A DNA stretch of 64,000 nucleotides from Peribacillus frigoritolerans_B (GCF_044762665.1 NZ_JBIWES010000010.1:1-64000); one strand, 5' to 3'; counted from the stretch's first letter, positions 52,071 through 61,300 are shown. Notes: generated by a model from the sequence alone, not told the origin. Translations and numbers: made by a program.

Positions 52071-53489
52071 TTATTTTAAAATCTCATAAGCATAATCTAC
52101 GAGATTCTGCTTTTTTTTATAATTTGTGTACTGTGCAGCATATGTTCTGACAGGATCACCGGAATAAAATCGTTCATATAATTCATGCCGTGATGCAAGC
52201 GGACTCCCTAATAAATCCCACGACAATTTAATTAATCGGGTCCTATCCTCGGCAGATGTCTCTGTACCCTGGTAATACTCTTTTAACAAAGGACCTATGG
52301 GGCCTTCCAATTCTTTCAAGCTGGATGGGACCTGTAACAGTCCTCCTGCACCAATTTGCTGGATGATTTCCAATGCCCTTGGGTAGAATCTCGTTCCCAG
52401 ATTTCTGGCTGTCGTTAAAAAATCTCGATCAGGAAGCATTATGCCATTATGCATTTTCGCTTTATATTCCGAAGCGAGCAGTAATGCCTTAATGGTTTCA
52501 AGCTGGATGATCAATTCTGCAAGCTTCTCTTTCACATGTAAAAATTGTGTAGCACCAGCCGTTTCCGCTAATTCATTTCCGATTGCTGCAACACTTTCCA
52601 GTTTGCTGACAAGCCTCACAACAGTTTGATGCTGGCTAAGCATTGATGAAGGGGCATCACAACGAAGCATCCATGCAAATTCAGGATCCTCTTGAACAAG
52701 CACCCGCTCCCAAGGGATGAATACATCATCAAAAATCAAGACGGCATCCATTTCGTCAAAACGTGCACTTAGCGGATGATCCTCCTCTCGTTCATCAGAA
52801 AACGACTCCCTGCAAACGATATGCAAACCTTTGGCATTGACAGGAACAAAGAAAACATTTGCGAATTCACGTTCATTTTCCCCTCTTTTGTGATAGGAAA
52901 AAATTAAAATTTCATCAACATATGGAGCAGCTGTCGCAATCATTTTCGCACCGCGAACATAGATTCCTTCACGATTTTTACGGCTGATATGTAAAATTCC
53001 CGGTTTCTTTCCCACTAATGTTTTTGAACGATCCTTTTGTGGATCATGCCCTGCAACTGTTGACAATAAATCAAGATTACGGGATTGATAGTAATAGCTT
53101 TCTATTTTCTCTGAAAAACCTGGATGTGCATCTTCATATTCTGAGCGGTTTGCGAACCAGCCAGTAATTATGGAACGGGAATATTCAGATAGACGGCTCA
53201 TGACTCCAAAAGTCTGATCGGCCCAATGCTGATACGCCAAACGTTTTTTTTCCAGATCCTTATGTGTTCTTGGAACGAAGAATGACAGGTTCGCATCAAG
53301 CCCTTCCTCCGTCTTGTATGTCAGCAAGGATTTACTGCCTGTTTTTGTTTGTAAATCCAGCAAGGACTGAATCGTATGGACCGTTCCTTTAAATGCAGGA
53401 TGTTCCCCTACGTTCTTGATGATATCTCCATCTAACCAGATATTTCTCCCATCATTAAGTCGTTGAAGATACCGATTGTTTTCGATCAT
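52071..53489 (-). CDS. HpaB-family flavin monooxygenase, second copy
   Basis: The 472-residue protein belongs to the 4-hydroxyphenylacetate 3-monooxygenase (HpaB) large-component family, with acyl-CoA-dehydrogenase fold. Characteristic blocks are REGIYVRGAKMIATAAPYVD, HPLSARFDEMDAVLIFDDVF, IPWERVLVQEDPEF and ARNLGTRFYPRALEIIQQIG. ATG 53489 follows AAAGGGGAATTGTG and overlaps the end of the preceding paralogue by 35 bases, so translation is coupled. Next to sulfonate monooxygenases, it may oxidise an organosulfur compound, as MsuC/DszC-type flavoenzymes do. This is an inference. Confidence 0.8.
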   Translation of the reverse strand: MIENNRYLQRLNDGRNIWLDGDIIKNVGEHPAFKGTVHTIQSLLDLQTKTGSKSLLTYKTEEGLDANLSFFVPRTHKDLEKKRLAYQHWADQTFGVMSRLSEYSRSIITGWFANRSEYEDAHPGFSEKIESYYYQSRNLDLLSTVAGHDPQKDRSKTLVGKKPGILHISRKNREGIYVRGAKMIATAAPYVDEILIFSYHKRGENEREFANVFFVPVNAKGLHIVCRESFSDEREEDHPLSARFDEMDAVLIFDDVFIPWERVLVQEDPEFAWMLRCDAPSSMLSQHQTVVRLVSKLESVAAIGNELAETAGATQFLHVKEKLAELIIQLETIKALLLASEYKAKMHNGIMLPDRDFLTTARNLGTRFYPRALEIIQQIGAGGLLQVPSSLKELEGPIGPLLKEYYQGTETSAEDRTRLIKLSWDLLGSPLASRHELYERFYSGDPVRTYAAQYTNYKKKQNLVDYAYEILK

Positions 53490-54939
53490 CACAATTCCCC
53501 TTTCCATTTACCTCCTCCAAAAAATGGTGGAGTCTTCGTTTTAATGGCTCTTTATCATAGGTTTCATACTGCATGGCAAAGGTTCGAATGGGATCCCCGG
53601 TATACAGCCTTTCATACAGATCATGCCTTGATCCCAGTGTGCTCCCTATCAGTTCCCATCCTACTTGAAATAAAGACGTTTTAGTGACGGCATCGACATT
53701 CGCTCCTCTAAAATACTTTTCTAATAATGGAATGAGTTCGTTGCTGTCCTCTATCGTTGTAGAAGGGAGCTGGATAAAACCGCCTGCCCCGATTTGTTTT
53801 AAAATCTCGATCGCTCTTGGATAATGGCGGGTTCCAAGATTTCGCGCGGTTTGCAAGGGTACGAGAGCAGGTAGATAAACACCCTTTTCGTTTAGTGATC
53901 CTTGAATCTCCGAGACAATAAGCAATGCCTCTATACTATCGATTTGGGTATATAGTTCACCAAGCTTCTCCTTCACTTGTAAGAATTGATCGACACCGAT
54001 CGATTGAGCGATGGCCGTAGCCACCCCTGCAACGAATTGAAGTTTCGTCAGCAATCGGACAACCGTTTGATGATGGGCGAGACAGTTTAATTGCTGGTGC
54101 CGCTGCGCCTCAAACACCCCTTCTACGGATCCCCTTATAAATACACGTTCCCAAGGAATCAACACATCATCAAATAATAAAACAGCGTCCATTTCATCAA
54201 ATTGCGCACTTAATGGATGTTTCCTTTGATCTCTTGAGGCGAATGATTCACGACAGACAATTTGCAGGCCGGGAAGATTCAAAGGGATAATGCACATATT
54301 TGCTTGTTCTGTTTTATCAGAAGACAGTTTCTGATGCGGCATGATGATGACATCGTGAGCATACGGGGAAGCGGTAGCAATCATTTTCGCACCTCTAACG
54401 ACGATTCCTTCCTCCGTTTCCTTTATGACTCTCAATAAAGCATCTTCCTGTTCATCACCTGGCTTTGACCTATCGATCTGAGGATCAAGTATGGCCTGAA
54501 TCACAATACGTCGTTCATCCCTGGCCTGTTCATAGTATTCCGTGATTTTCTTGGAAAATCCTGAATCATATTGGTTAAAGAAATCCCTATCAATGTAGTA
54601 GCCTGTAACCATCGAATTCGCATAGTCAGATAATCGGCTCATCACTCCATAAGTTTTCCGCGACCATAATTCAAAGGCCTTTCTTCTTGAAATCAGCTCT
54701 TCCATATCTTTGGGGATAAGAAAAGATTTGTGAACAAATTCCTTTGTTTTTGGACTTTCATATCCGACAATCTTTTGTTCCTCAGGCGAATCCAGCATAT
54801 CCAACAAATGTGTTAATGTGTCCAGGGTGCCTGTGAAAGCATGATGGGCATATAGATCGTCTATTTTCTTTCCATCAAGCCAAACATTTCTTCCATCTTT
54901 CAAACTTTCGGCTAGCCGTCTTCTTTTATTGACCTTCAT
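53455..54939 (-). CDS. HpaB-family flavin monooxygenase, first copy
   Basis: ATG 54939 (MKVNKRRRLAESLKDGRN) follows AAGGGGGGATTGC; a longer frame would reach into the leader terminator. The 494-residue protein is a paralogue of the next gene: the same blocks EEGIVVRGAKMIATASPYAH, HPLSAQFDEMDAVLLFDDVL, IPWERVFIRG and ARNLGTRHYPRAIEILKQIG occur. The pair probably arose by duplication and may form a heteromer. It is the first gene of a four-gene operon whose leader carries a terminator. Confidence 0.8.
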   Translation of the reverse strand: MKVNKRRRLAESLKDGRNVWLDGKKIDDLYAHHAFTGTLDTLTHLLDMLDSPEEQKIVGYESPKTKEFVHKSFLIPKDMEELISRRKAFELWSRKTYGVMSRLSDYANSMVTGYYIDRDFFNQYDSGFSKKITEYYEQARDERRIVIQAILDPQIDRSKPGDEQEDALLRVIKETEEGIVVRGAKMIATASPYAHDVIIMPHQKLSSDKTEQANMCIIPLNLPGLQIVCRESFASRDQRKHPLSAQFDEMDAVLLFDDVLIPWERVFIRGSVEGVFEAQRHQQLNCLAHHQTVVRLLTKLQFVAGVATAIAQSIGVDQFLQVKEKLGELYTQIDSIEALLIVSEIQGSLNEKGVYLPALVPLQTARNLGTRHYPRAIEILKQIGAGGFIQLPSTTIEDSNELIPLLEKYFRGANVDAVTKTSLFQVGWELIGSTLGSRHDLYERLYTGDPIRTFAMQYETYDKEPLKRRLHHFLEEVNGKGNCDDRKQSVSSTT

Positions 54940-54963
54940 TAAGCAATCCCCCCTTGGATAATA

Positions 54964-55007
54964 CAAAAGCCCTTGAAGGAGTATGGAACTGACTCCTAAC
55001 AAGGGCT
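54964..55007 (-). terminator. Leader terminator (attenuator) before the HpaB operon
   Basis: AGCCCTTG and CAAGGGCT form the lower stem, GGAGT and ACTCC the upper stem; TTTTG follows on the minus strand. It lies between the promoter and the ribosome binding site, so most transcripts would stop unless read-through is induced. Confidence 0.75.
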
Positions 55008-55021
55008 CTCGGTTGTCCGAT
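55008..55021 (-). ncRNA. Conserved leader hairpin, minus-strand copy
   Basis: Minus-strand ATCGGACAACCGAG: stem UCGG/CCGA with loop ACAA. The divergent transcript carries CCGG-AUAA-CCGG in the same place before a terminator. The outer pair changes U-A to C-G, a compensatory change. Confidence 0.55.
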
Positions 55022-55043
55022 AAGCTATTTTTTTATGTTTACT

Positions 55044-55072
55044 ATCATAATCCGATAAAATTAATTGGTCAA
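55044..55072 (-). promoter_or_regulatory. Sigma-A promoter of the HpaB/SsuD/SfnG operon
   Basis: TTGACC, a 17-base spacer, TATGAT on the minus strand. Transcription would start near 55037. Confidence 0.75.
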
Positions 55073-55146
55073 GTATGATTTAACTAATTACCCAAAAATA
55101 ACCAGTAAAAATAATACTTGATAAATAATCAGCAATCTTGTTATAG

Positions 55147-55175
55147 TTTAATTATTCCAATTGGAAAACTATACT
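55147..55175 (+). promoter_or_regulatory. Promoter of the metQNI-like operon with palindromic operator
   Basis: TTTAAT, 17 bases, TATACT. The spacer contains the 12-bp palindrome TTCCAATTGGAA (55155-55166). The minus-strand ATTGGAATAATT resembles the ATNGGAATT half of the CymR cysteine-regulon box in B. subtilis, which would suit a sulfur-controlled promoter. The CymR link is tentative. Confidence 0.55.
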
Positions 55176-55184
55176 ATGAAAGCC

Positions 55185-55198
55185 TACCGGATAACCGG
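55185..55198 (+). ncRNA. Conserved leader hairpin, plus-strand copy
   Basis: TACCGGATAACCGG: stem CCGG/CCGG with loop ATAA at the very start of the predicted transcript. Shares the pattern TAYCGGAYAACCGR with the divergent leader at 55008-55021. Confidence 0.55.
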
Positions 55199-55200
55199 CG

Positions 55201-55231
55201 GCATGAACAAACCTTGTTCATGCTTTTTTTT
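55201..55231 (+). terminator. Leader terminator (attenuator) before metQ
   Basis: GCATGAACAA-ACC-TTGTTCATGC followed by eight T, 50 bases before the metQ start. It is a very strong terminator inside the leader. Confidence 0.85.
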
Positions 55232-55279
55232 ATTCCCAAAAAAAGAATGGACCCATAAAAAAGAAAAGAGGAATTCCAG

Positions 55280-56113
55280 ATGAGAAATTCATTTTTGTTT
55301 ATCATCATGTCCCTATTATTCGTCATGTTGCTTTCAGCTTGCACCAGCAGCGGCAGTGAAAAAGCCGCGAGTGAAGATAAGAAAGAAATTATTTTCGGCT
55401 TCACTCCAGGCCCTTATAGTGACCAAGTGAAAAAAGGAATAGAACCCTACCTGAAAAATAAAGGATACACCGTTAAGTATGTGGAAATCAGTGACCCGAA
55501 CCAACCAAACTTTGCCTTAGCGGAAGGCTCAATCGATGTTAATGTATTTCAGCATACTGCATTTTTCAAGAATTTCATCAATGAAAACAAACTGGAACTT
55601 ACCGAAACCATTAAAGTCCCTACAGCACCCATGGGGTTATATTCAGACATACATGGAAGCAAGGATGAATTGAAGGAGGGGCAAAAAGTGGCAATCCCCA
55701 ATGACCCCGCTAACGTGGCACGAGCATTGAGAATGCTTGAACAAATTGGCTGGCTTCAATTAAAAAAGGGATACGATCCCCTGACTGTATCCAAAAAAGA
55801 TATCGTGGAGCAAAAGGTGAAATTTTCATTTGTTGAGGTGGAACAGGCTCAAGTTCCTCGAATCTTGCCTGATGTAGATTATGCGGTAGCGAATGGGTAT
55901 ACCATCCTGGTATCCGACCGGAAATTATCTTCTGCCATCTATTTAGAAGATCCCCCATTTGAATACCAAAATTTTGTGGCGGTAAGAACCGAAGATAAAG
56001 ACAAGCAATTTGTGAAGGAAATCATTGACGCCTACCAATCCCCTGACTTTCAAAAAGCGATTGAAAGCAATAAAGAGTTTGAAGGTTTTCACCGACCTGA
56101 TTATTTTAAATGA
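55280..56113 (+). CDS. MetQ/NlpA-type substrate-binding lipoprotein
   Basis: The lipobox LLSAC anchors Cys21. The mature protein has the NlpA fold: GFTPGPYSDQVKKGIEPYL, FALAEGSIDVNVFQHTAFFK and VAIPNDPANVARALRMLEQI. It binds the transported solute outside the cell. Family members bind methionine, but the operon context (monooxygenases for sulfonates, no SAM riboswitch, shortened ATPase) suggests another sulfur compound. AGAGGA precedes the ATG. It is the first gene of metQ-N-I. Confidence 0.88.
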   Translation: MRNSFLFIIMSLLFVMLLSACTSSGSEKAASEDKKEIIFGFTPGPYSDQVKKGIEPYLKNKGYTVKYVEISDPNQPNFALAEGSIDVNVFQHTAFFKNFINENKLELTETIKVPTAPMGLYSDIHGSKDELKEGQKVAIPNDPANVARALRMLEQIGWLQLKKGYDPLTVSKKDIVEQKVKFSFVEVEQAQVPRILPDVDYAVANGYTILVSDRKLSSAIYLEDPPFEYQNFVAVRTEDKDKQFVKEIIDAYQSPDFQKAIESNKEFEGFHRPDYFK

Positions 56114-56147
56114 AAGATATATAACGCATGCAGATCGGAGGTTCAGA

Positions 56148-56906
56148 ATGATAAAGTTTACTAATGTTTGTAAAACCTTTTCTGTCAAAAACAAATTATT
56201 CACTGCGGTTTCCCATGTGAATCTTGATATTAGGGAAAATGAAATATATGGGATCATCGGTTTTAGCGGGGCAGGTAAATCTACTTTACTGCGCATGGGC
56301 AACCTGCTGGAAAAGCCTACGGAAGGTACGATCGCGATAAATGATTCGATCCTTAGTGATTTATCTGGCAAACAGCTTCGGGAAGCACGCAACAAAATCG
56401 GGATGGTTTTCCAGCATTTCAACCTCTTGGCAAATCGAACGGTGCAAGGAAATGTCAGCCTCGCATTGGAACTTGCCAATGTACCAAAACATGAACGCGC
56501 CAAAATCATTGCCGAGTCCCTGCAAATCGTTGATTTATCTGATAAGGCAAATCATTATCCAGCTCAGCTCTCTGGCGGACAAAAGCAAAGAGTCGCGATT
56601 GCCCGTGCCATAAGCACAAGACCAAATGTATTGCTTTGTGATGAGCCCACCTCTTCACTTGATCCACAAACCACTCAATCCATCCTGGCCTATCTAAAAA
56701 AAATAAACGAAACCTATGGTGTGACCATCCTGATCGTGACTCATGAAATGAATGTAATTCGAAGGTTAGCAAATAGGGTGGCTGTCATGGAAAATGGGAA
56801 AATCATGGAGGAATTGAACTTAGCGGACAATAGAACCATACCCACAACAAAAATCGGTAAAATTCTATTAAAACATGAATCTGAAGAGGTGAAGGTAAGT
56901 GTTTGA
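56148..56906 (+). CDS. MetN-type ABC transporter ATPase without C-terminal NIL domain
   Basis: ATG 56148 follows GATCGGAGGTTCAGA. Walker A is GFSGAGKST near 39, the signature LSGGQKQR near 142, Walker B VLLCDEPTSSLDP near 162, and the H-loop IVTHEM near 195. At 252 residues it lacks the ACT-like NIL domain (about 90 residues) by which MetN senses methionine, so it is probably not under methionine feedback. It powers the transporter with MetI. Its 3' end overlaps metI by eight bases (GTGTTTGA). Confidence 0.88.
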   Translation: MIKFTNVCKTFSVKNKLFTAVSHVNLDIRENEIYGIIGFSGAGKSTLLRMGNLLEKPTEGTIAINDSILSDLSGKQLREARNKIGMVFQHFNLLANRTVQGNVSLALELANVPKHERAKIIAESLQIVDLSDKANHYPAQLSGGQKQRVAIARAISTRPNVLLCDEPTSSLDPQTTQSILAYLKKINETYGVTILIVTHEMNVIRRLANRVAVMENGKIMEELNLADNRTIPTTKIGKILLKHESEEVKVSV

Positions 56907-57561
56907 TAATATCATTTCCTTACTCCCTGAAATTTACTTAGGTGTAGGCCAAACATTTTTAATGGTGGGGATAGCGATATTGGCAGCTATCTTATTAGGC
57001 CTCCCGCTTGGTTTCCTTGCATTTTTGACTTCAAAGGAACAATTACTCGAACAGACTATCTTAAATAACGTTTTAAATGCAATGATCAACACGGTCCGTT
57101 CATTCCCATTCATCATTTTACTGATTGCTCTTATTCCATTTACACGAACGTTATTGGGAACATCTGTAGGTCCGCTTGCCGCCTCCATCCCACTATCGAT
57201 AGCTGCCATTCCGTTTTTAGCTCGGCTTGTTGAACAATCTTTGCGTGAGGTGCCAAAAGGAACAATTGAGGCTGCTGTTGCGATGGGCGGGTCCCCCTTC
57301 CAGATCATCAGCAAAGTTTTATTATTGGAAGCCCGTTCCGGTCTCCTGTTAGGCCTCACTGTTACTGCCGTTTCTTTCATATCCTATTCAGCTATTGCCG
57401 GGGTCGTAGGAGGCGGGGGAATTGGCGACTTGGCCATTCGTTATGGATACTACCGTTTTCAAACTGACATCATGATAACAACCGTATTCCTTCTTATCAT
57501 CATTGTTCAATCCGTCCAATTCGCCGGAAATTATCTATCTGCTAAACTTGATAAAAGGTGA
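56899..57561 (+). CDS. MetI-type ABC transporter permease
   Basis: The 220-residue protein has five to six membrane segments with the permease EAA loop AAVAMGGSPFQIISKVLL near 130. The GTG start overlaps the metN stop. The MetI family permease forms a dimer in the membrane and binds the ATPase. Confidence 0.9.
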   Translation: MFDNIISLLPEIYLGVGQTFLMVGIAILAAILLGLPLGFLAFLTSKEQLLEQTILNNVLNAMINTVRSFPFIILLIALIPFTRTLLGTSVGPLAASIPLSIAAIPFLARLVEQSLREVPKGTIEAAVAMGGSPFQIISKVLLLEARSGLLLGLTVTAVSFISYSAIAGVVGGGGIGDLAIRYGYYRFQTDIMITTVFLLIIIVQSVQFAGNYLSAKLDKR

Positions 57562-57568
57562 ACGCAAT

Positions 57569-57613
57569 CATAGCCTTTCTTGGTTCGAATCCAATGAAAG
57601 GCTATGACTTTTT
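57569..57613 (+). terminator. Terminator of the metQNI-like operon
   Basis: CATAGCCTTTC and GAAAGGCTATG arms, then ACTTTTTC, directly after the metI stop. Confidence 0.8.
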
Positions 57614-57935
57614 CTTTAAATTAAAAATGCTTCCCTTAAAAAGTATTGCCAGTAACATACAATCCTTCGATACCTCTATTGATCTGTTAGAAAACCCTCA
57701 CATCAAAATAAATCAACACCTCAAGATATATACCCGCTTTTCCAGCCTCATTTCTGACTCCTAAGCCAACCAAAAACCACTCCTGTACTTCACCATCAAA
57801 ACACATATCAAACGTTCCATAGATAGGCTTATGGTCCTTGAATAACCTGTTTTAAAGCATAGTTCCCTCAATCCAAAACCAGATTGGTATGGTATGATTA
57901 TAGAAGGGCTAATTTTCGCTTCAGGAGGTGGAATA

Positions 57936-58688
57936 ATGACGATCAGCAGCATCATATTGGTGGTGGCGGCAGTCTTTATCGGCGCCTTGATGCGGACCAT
58001 GTTCGGGTTTGGTGAAGCGATTGTCAGCATGCCTCTGCTTGCCTTACTCCACATTCCGCTTAATACATCGGTTTCCCTGATTGGATTGGCAGGTCTTACC
58101 GTCGCTTCGCTAACCGTCGTTAGCGGATGGCGGCATATCGAACGCTCGGTAATAATCAGGCTGTCGGCTTCAACGGTCATCGGCATACCCGCCGGCCTCG
58201 CTTTGCTCCATTACGCACCTTCTTTGATCATTACTTCTGCACTCGGTGTTTTTTTGATTGCATATGGAGGATATTCTCTTCTAAAGCAAAAACTTTTTAA
58301 AGCTGTGGATAAACCATTACTTAACTCGAAGGGCTGGGTATGGCCGTTCGGTTTTGCGGCGGGAGTCCTTGGCAGCGCCTATAACTTTAACGGAGTGCCT
58401 GTCGTCGTCTATGGAACTTTACGAAGATGGAATCCAGATCGATTCCGCGGAACATTGCAAGCCCATTTCCTTATATCCGGAATCCTGGTCGTGACGGGTC
58501 ATGCGCTAGGCGGACTATGGACGGCCGATTCACTTATTCTTTACGCGTATTCCATTCCAGCCATATTACTTGCGACAGGTCTCGGAATCTTCATGAATAA
58601 GCGAATTCCCGCGAAGAAATTCGAAAGCTATTTATTCTTTATCATCATTGCGCTAGGTGTACTATTATTGATTCCCCATGACCGATAA
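57936..58688 (+). CDS. TauE/SafE-family sulfite/sulfonate exporter
   Basis: ATG 57936 (MTISSIILVVAAVFIGAL) follows AGGAGGTGG. The 250-residue protein has about eight membrane segments and the family's duplicated half-structure (RTMFGFGEAIVSMPLLALL, and GSAYNFNGVPVVVYGTLRRW). Members export sulfite, sulfoacetate or similar anions. Near enzymes that release sulfite, removal of excess sulfite is plausible. It has its own terminator and is not in the metQNI operon. Confidence 0.85.
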   Translation: MTISSIILVVAAVFIGALMRTMFGFGEAIVSMPLLALLHIPLNTSVSLIGLAGLTVASLTVVSGWRHIERSVIIRLSASTVIGIPAGLALLHYAPSLIITSALGVFLIAYGGYSLLKQKLFKAVDKPLLNSKGWVWPFGFAAGVLGSAYNFNGVPVVVYGTLRRWNPDRFRGTLQAHFLISGILVVTGHALGGLWTADSLILYAYSIPAILLATGLGIFMNKRIPAKKFESYLFFIIIALGVLLLIPHDR

Positions 58689-58694
58689 CCAATA

Positions 58695-58733
58695 AAAGCC
58701 TGATTTCTCTTTGAAACAAAGAAATCAGGCTTT
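58695..58733 (+). terminator. Terminator of the TauE/SafE gene
   Basis: AAAGCCTGATTTCT and AGAAATCAGGCTTT arms with loop CTTTGAAACAA. It may work in both directions, ending also the ABC exporter operon from the other side. Confidence 0.8.
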
Positions 58734-58778
58734 AGTCTGAAGACAATTTACAAAAATAATAGAATCATAGTCGAATCA

Positions 58779-60383
58779 TCAACCTCGGATATCCCGTTTG
58801 TTATATCCGATGAAGCCTGCTGCCAGTAATAAGATAGCCAGGATTGAAAGCATTGATACCTTCATGTAATCCATATCTTCAACAGGAAGTTTCGGAATAT
58901 GGCCAAATGGTGTTAGTTTTCCCATCCATTCCGGGAATTGAAGCATCCCCCCTAAATAAACGACTAAGATTGAGTATGTCAAGTAAAGCCAAGTCAATCC
59001 GGATAATTTTGGTGCAAAGCCAATAAACAGCACGGCGATGCCAATCATGATCCACATCGCAGGCAGGTAGACCATTGCTGCACTAAATAAAGTGCCGAAA
59101 GCAATCCCTTCATCCATCACTGAATTCCCGACTGCCCAAAGACCGGTGTCAGCAAGCGCAAGCATGAGAAAACCGGCCATGACGGAGATGATAAAATAGC
59201 TGCCCATAAGCCTTGTGCGGGATACGGCGCGGCTCAGTAAATGTTCAGTATGATTCTTTTTTTCTTCCCCTTTAAGTTTTAACATCGCCATTAAAGGCGG
59301 AATGGTGCATATCATGGAGATGACCGACATCAACATTGTCAAGAATTGTTCTGTCAGCGAATAGCCTTCAACTGGCGTCATTAGTTCCGCCATCATTTCA
59401 TTTTTTGAAAAAAAGGATTCTAAATCACCTAAAACGGAACCGTAAGATGCTCCTAAAATGAACATCCCGGCTGCCCAGGCGATCAATCCTGTACGCTGAA
59501 GCCTTAGCGCGAGGCCAAGCGGACTTTTTAAAAACGATGAAGCATATTTCCTGCCGGGCTTAGCCGGAATGAATCCAGCTTCCAAATCACGGATGGCATT
59601 CAAATATAGAGATAGGGCAACCAAAATGATTGCCGCACCGATCGTAAGGATGATTGGCCACCAATAATTATTCACATATACTTCTGAACCTAAAACCCAA
59701 CCCAATGGTGAAAACCAGGAAAGTGTTACATTGCTGACATCCCCTACCGCCCGGATAAGATAGGAGAGAAGCAATACAGTGATGGAGTAACCAATCGTAC
59801 CTCGGGCACTCTCCGTAAGCTGGGCAAATAATGCCGTTATCGCCGAGAAGAATATACCGGTTGCCCCTAAAGCAGCTCCATACATAAGGGAACCTTCCAA
59901 ATCCATGCTTTCAATTCCCAGAGCATACAATCCGAAACCCGTTATTAACACGATCAATGCATTCGTTCCAAACGATACGGAAATGGTTGCATATAAATTC
60001 GCCGACCGTCCAGCTGGCAAAGAACGGATCATTTCGATACGGCCGTCCTCTTCATCTGCGCGTGTATGACGCGTAACAAGTAAAATACTCATTATTCCAA
60101 CGGCCATAGCGGTTAACAGTAACATTTGATGCGCCATCATCGCTCCGTTTGTATAGGCATCCAGGCCGTAACCTTTCCCCACCATCGCTGTCATTGCAGG
60201 GTTCTTCATCGTTTCTGCAATGGTTTGCCTTTCTAGCCCAGTCGGATACAGATCGGTGAATGCCATTGCAACCATGAATGTAAGGACGGATAGGGAAATT
60301 ATCCAAACAGGGATCCGAATCCGATCTTGCCGTACGATGAATCGGGAGAGCCTCCCTGTATTATGATAGGACTGGTTCGCCAT
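58779..60383 (-). CDS. ABC exporter permease of the polyketide-antibiotic exporter type
   Basis: The 534-residue protein has about twelve membrane segments. The starting residues GRLSRFIVRQDRIRIPVWII and the pattern TRHTRADEEDGRIEMIRSLP AGR (within residues 100-125) are typical of the large permeases annotated as exporters of polyketide antibiotics (COG3559). The last bases of the ATPase gene overlap its first base. Substrate unknown, probably a hydrophobic toxic compound. Confidence 0.8.
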   Translation of the reverse strand: MANQSYHNTGRLSRFIVRQDRIRIPVWIISLSVLTFMVAMAFTDLYPTGLERQTIAETMKNPAMTAMVGKGYGLDAYTNGAMMAHQMLLLTAMAVGIMSILLVTRHTRADEEDGRIEMIRSLPAGRSANLYATISVSFGTNALIVLITGFGLYALGIESMDLEGSLMYGAALGATGIFFSAITALFAQLTESARGTIGYSITVLLLSYLIRAVGDVSNVTLSWFSPLGWVLGSEVYVNNYWWPIILTIGAAIILVALSLYLNAIRDLEAGFIPAKPGRKYASSFLKSPLGLALRLQRTGLIAWAAGMFILGASYGSVLGDLESFFSKNEMMAELMTPVEGYSLTEQFLTMLMSVISMICTIPPLMAMLKLKGEEKKNHTEHLLSRAVSRTRLMGSYFIISVMAGFLMLALADTGLWAVGNSVMDEGIAFGTLFSAAMVYLPAMWIMIGIAVLFIGFAPKLSGLTWLYLTYSILVVYLGGMLQFPEWMGKLTPFGHIPKLPVEDMDYMKVSMLSILAILLLAAGFIGYNKRDIRG

Positions 60384-61300
60384 TATAACGCACCTCCCGC
60401 CCCAGAATCAGAAGTCTTCCTTACACCTTCATAATGGCTCATGAATAAATCTTCCAATGTAGGCGGCGCACTTTCCAATTTTACAATTCCAAACTGGCTT
60501 ATATATTTCATGACATTATCCAATTCCTCTGTATCCACTTGGAATGAAAGTGCCTCGTCTTTCTTCACGATATCCCAAACACCATTTACATCCCCTAAAG
60601 CCGGAATAGGCTGCTTCGTTTCGACAAGCAAGCTCGTTCTCGTCAAATGACGCAACTCATCCAATGTTCCCGTTTCAATTATTTGTCCTTGCCGAATGAT
60701 GCCCACTTTATCGCATAACCTTTCCACTTCAGAAAGAATGTGACTGGAAAGCAATATACTTTTTCCTTCATTTTTCGCTTCCATCACACATTCCTGGAAA
60801 ACCCTTTCCATCAATGGATCTAGACCTGATGTTGGTTCATCCAATATATAGAGGTCGGCATCAGATGAGAAAGCAGCAATCAAAGCAACCTTTTGCCTGT
60901 TCCCCTTTGAATATGTTCCACATTTCTTAGAAGGATCCAAGTCGAATTTTTTCATTAGTTCTTCGCGTCTGCTTTTATTGTTCGTCCCGCGTAATTCAAC
61001 AAATAGATCAATAACTTCCCCGCCTGTTAAGTTGGGCCATAGGTTCACATCTCCAGGAACATATGCGATTCTCTTGTGAATTTCAACCGCATCTTTCCAT
61101 GCATCCTTGCCAAAAATCTTCGCTTCCCCATCCGTCGCTTTTAAAATCCCGAGCAGCACACGGATCGTTGTTGATTTTCCGGCACCATTAGGACCGATGA
61201 ACCCAAATACCTCACCTTTATTCACTTCAATGTTCACACCATTTAAAGCATTGAACTTTCCAAACTTTTTCGTTAAATCCGTTGTTTTCAATACTGACAT
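60383..61300 (-). CDS. ABC transporter ATPase of the same exporter
   Basis: Walker A GPNGAGKST near 38, signature YSKGNRQKVALI near 133, Walker B LYILDEPTSGLDP near 154, and H-loop LLSSHIL near 186. The extra C-terminal region of about 80 residues is normal for this class (CcmA/DrrA-like). It probably pairs with the permease directly downstream; a TetR gene diverges from it. Confidence 0.9.
   Translation of the reverse strand: MSVLKTTDLTKKFGKFNALNGVNIEVNKGEVFGFIGPNGAGKSTTIRVLLGILKATDGEAKIFGKDAWKDAVEIHKRIAYVPGDVNLWPNLTGGEVIDLFVELRGTNNKSRREELMKKFDLDPSKKCGTYSKGNRQKVALIAAFSSDADLYILDEPTSGLDPLMERVFQECVMEAKNEGKSILLSSHILSEVERLCDKVGIIRQGQIIETGTLDELRHLTRTSLLVETKQPIPALGDVNGVWDIVKKDEALSFQVDTEELDNVMKYISQFGIVKLESAPPTLEDLFMSHYEGVRKTSDSGAGGAL

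Noticed and set aside
55176..55279. SAM-I riboswitch before metQ
   Set aside because: The leader is under 100 bases and lacks the conserved SAM-I core; only the small hairpin and terminator are there.
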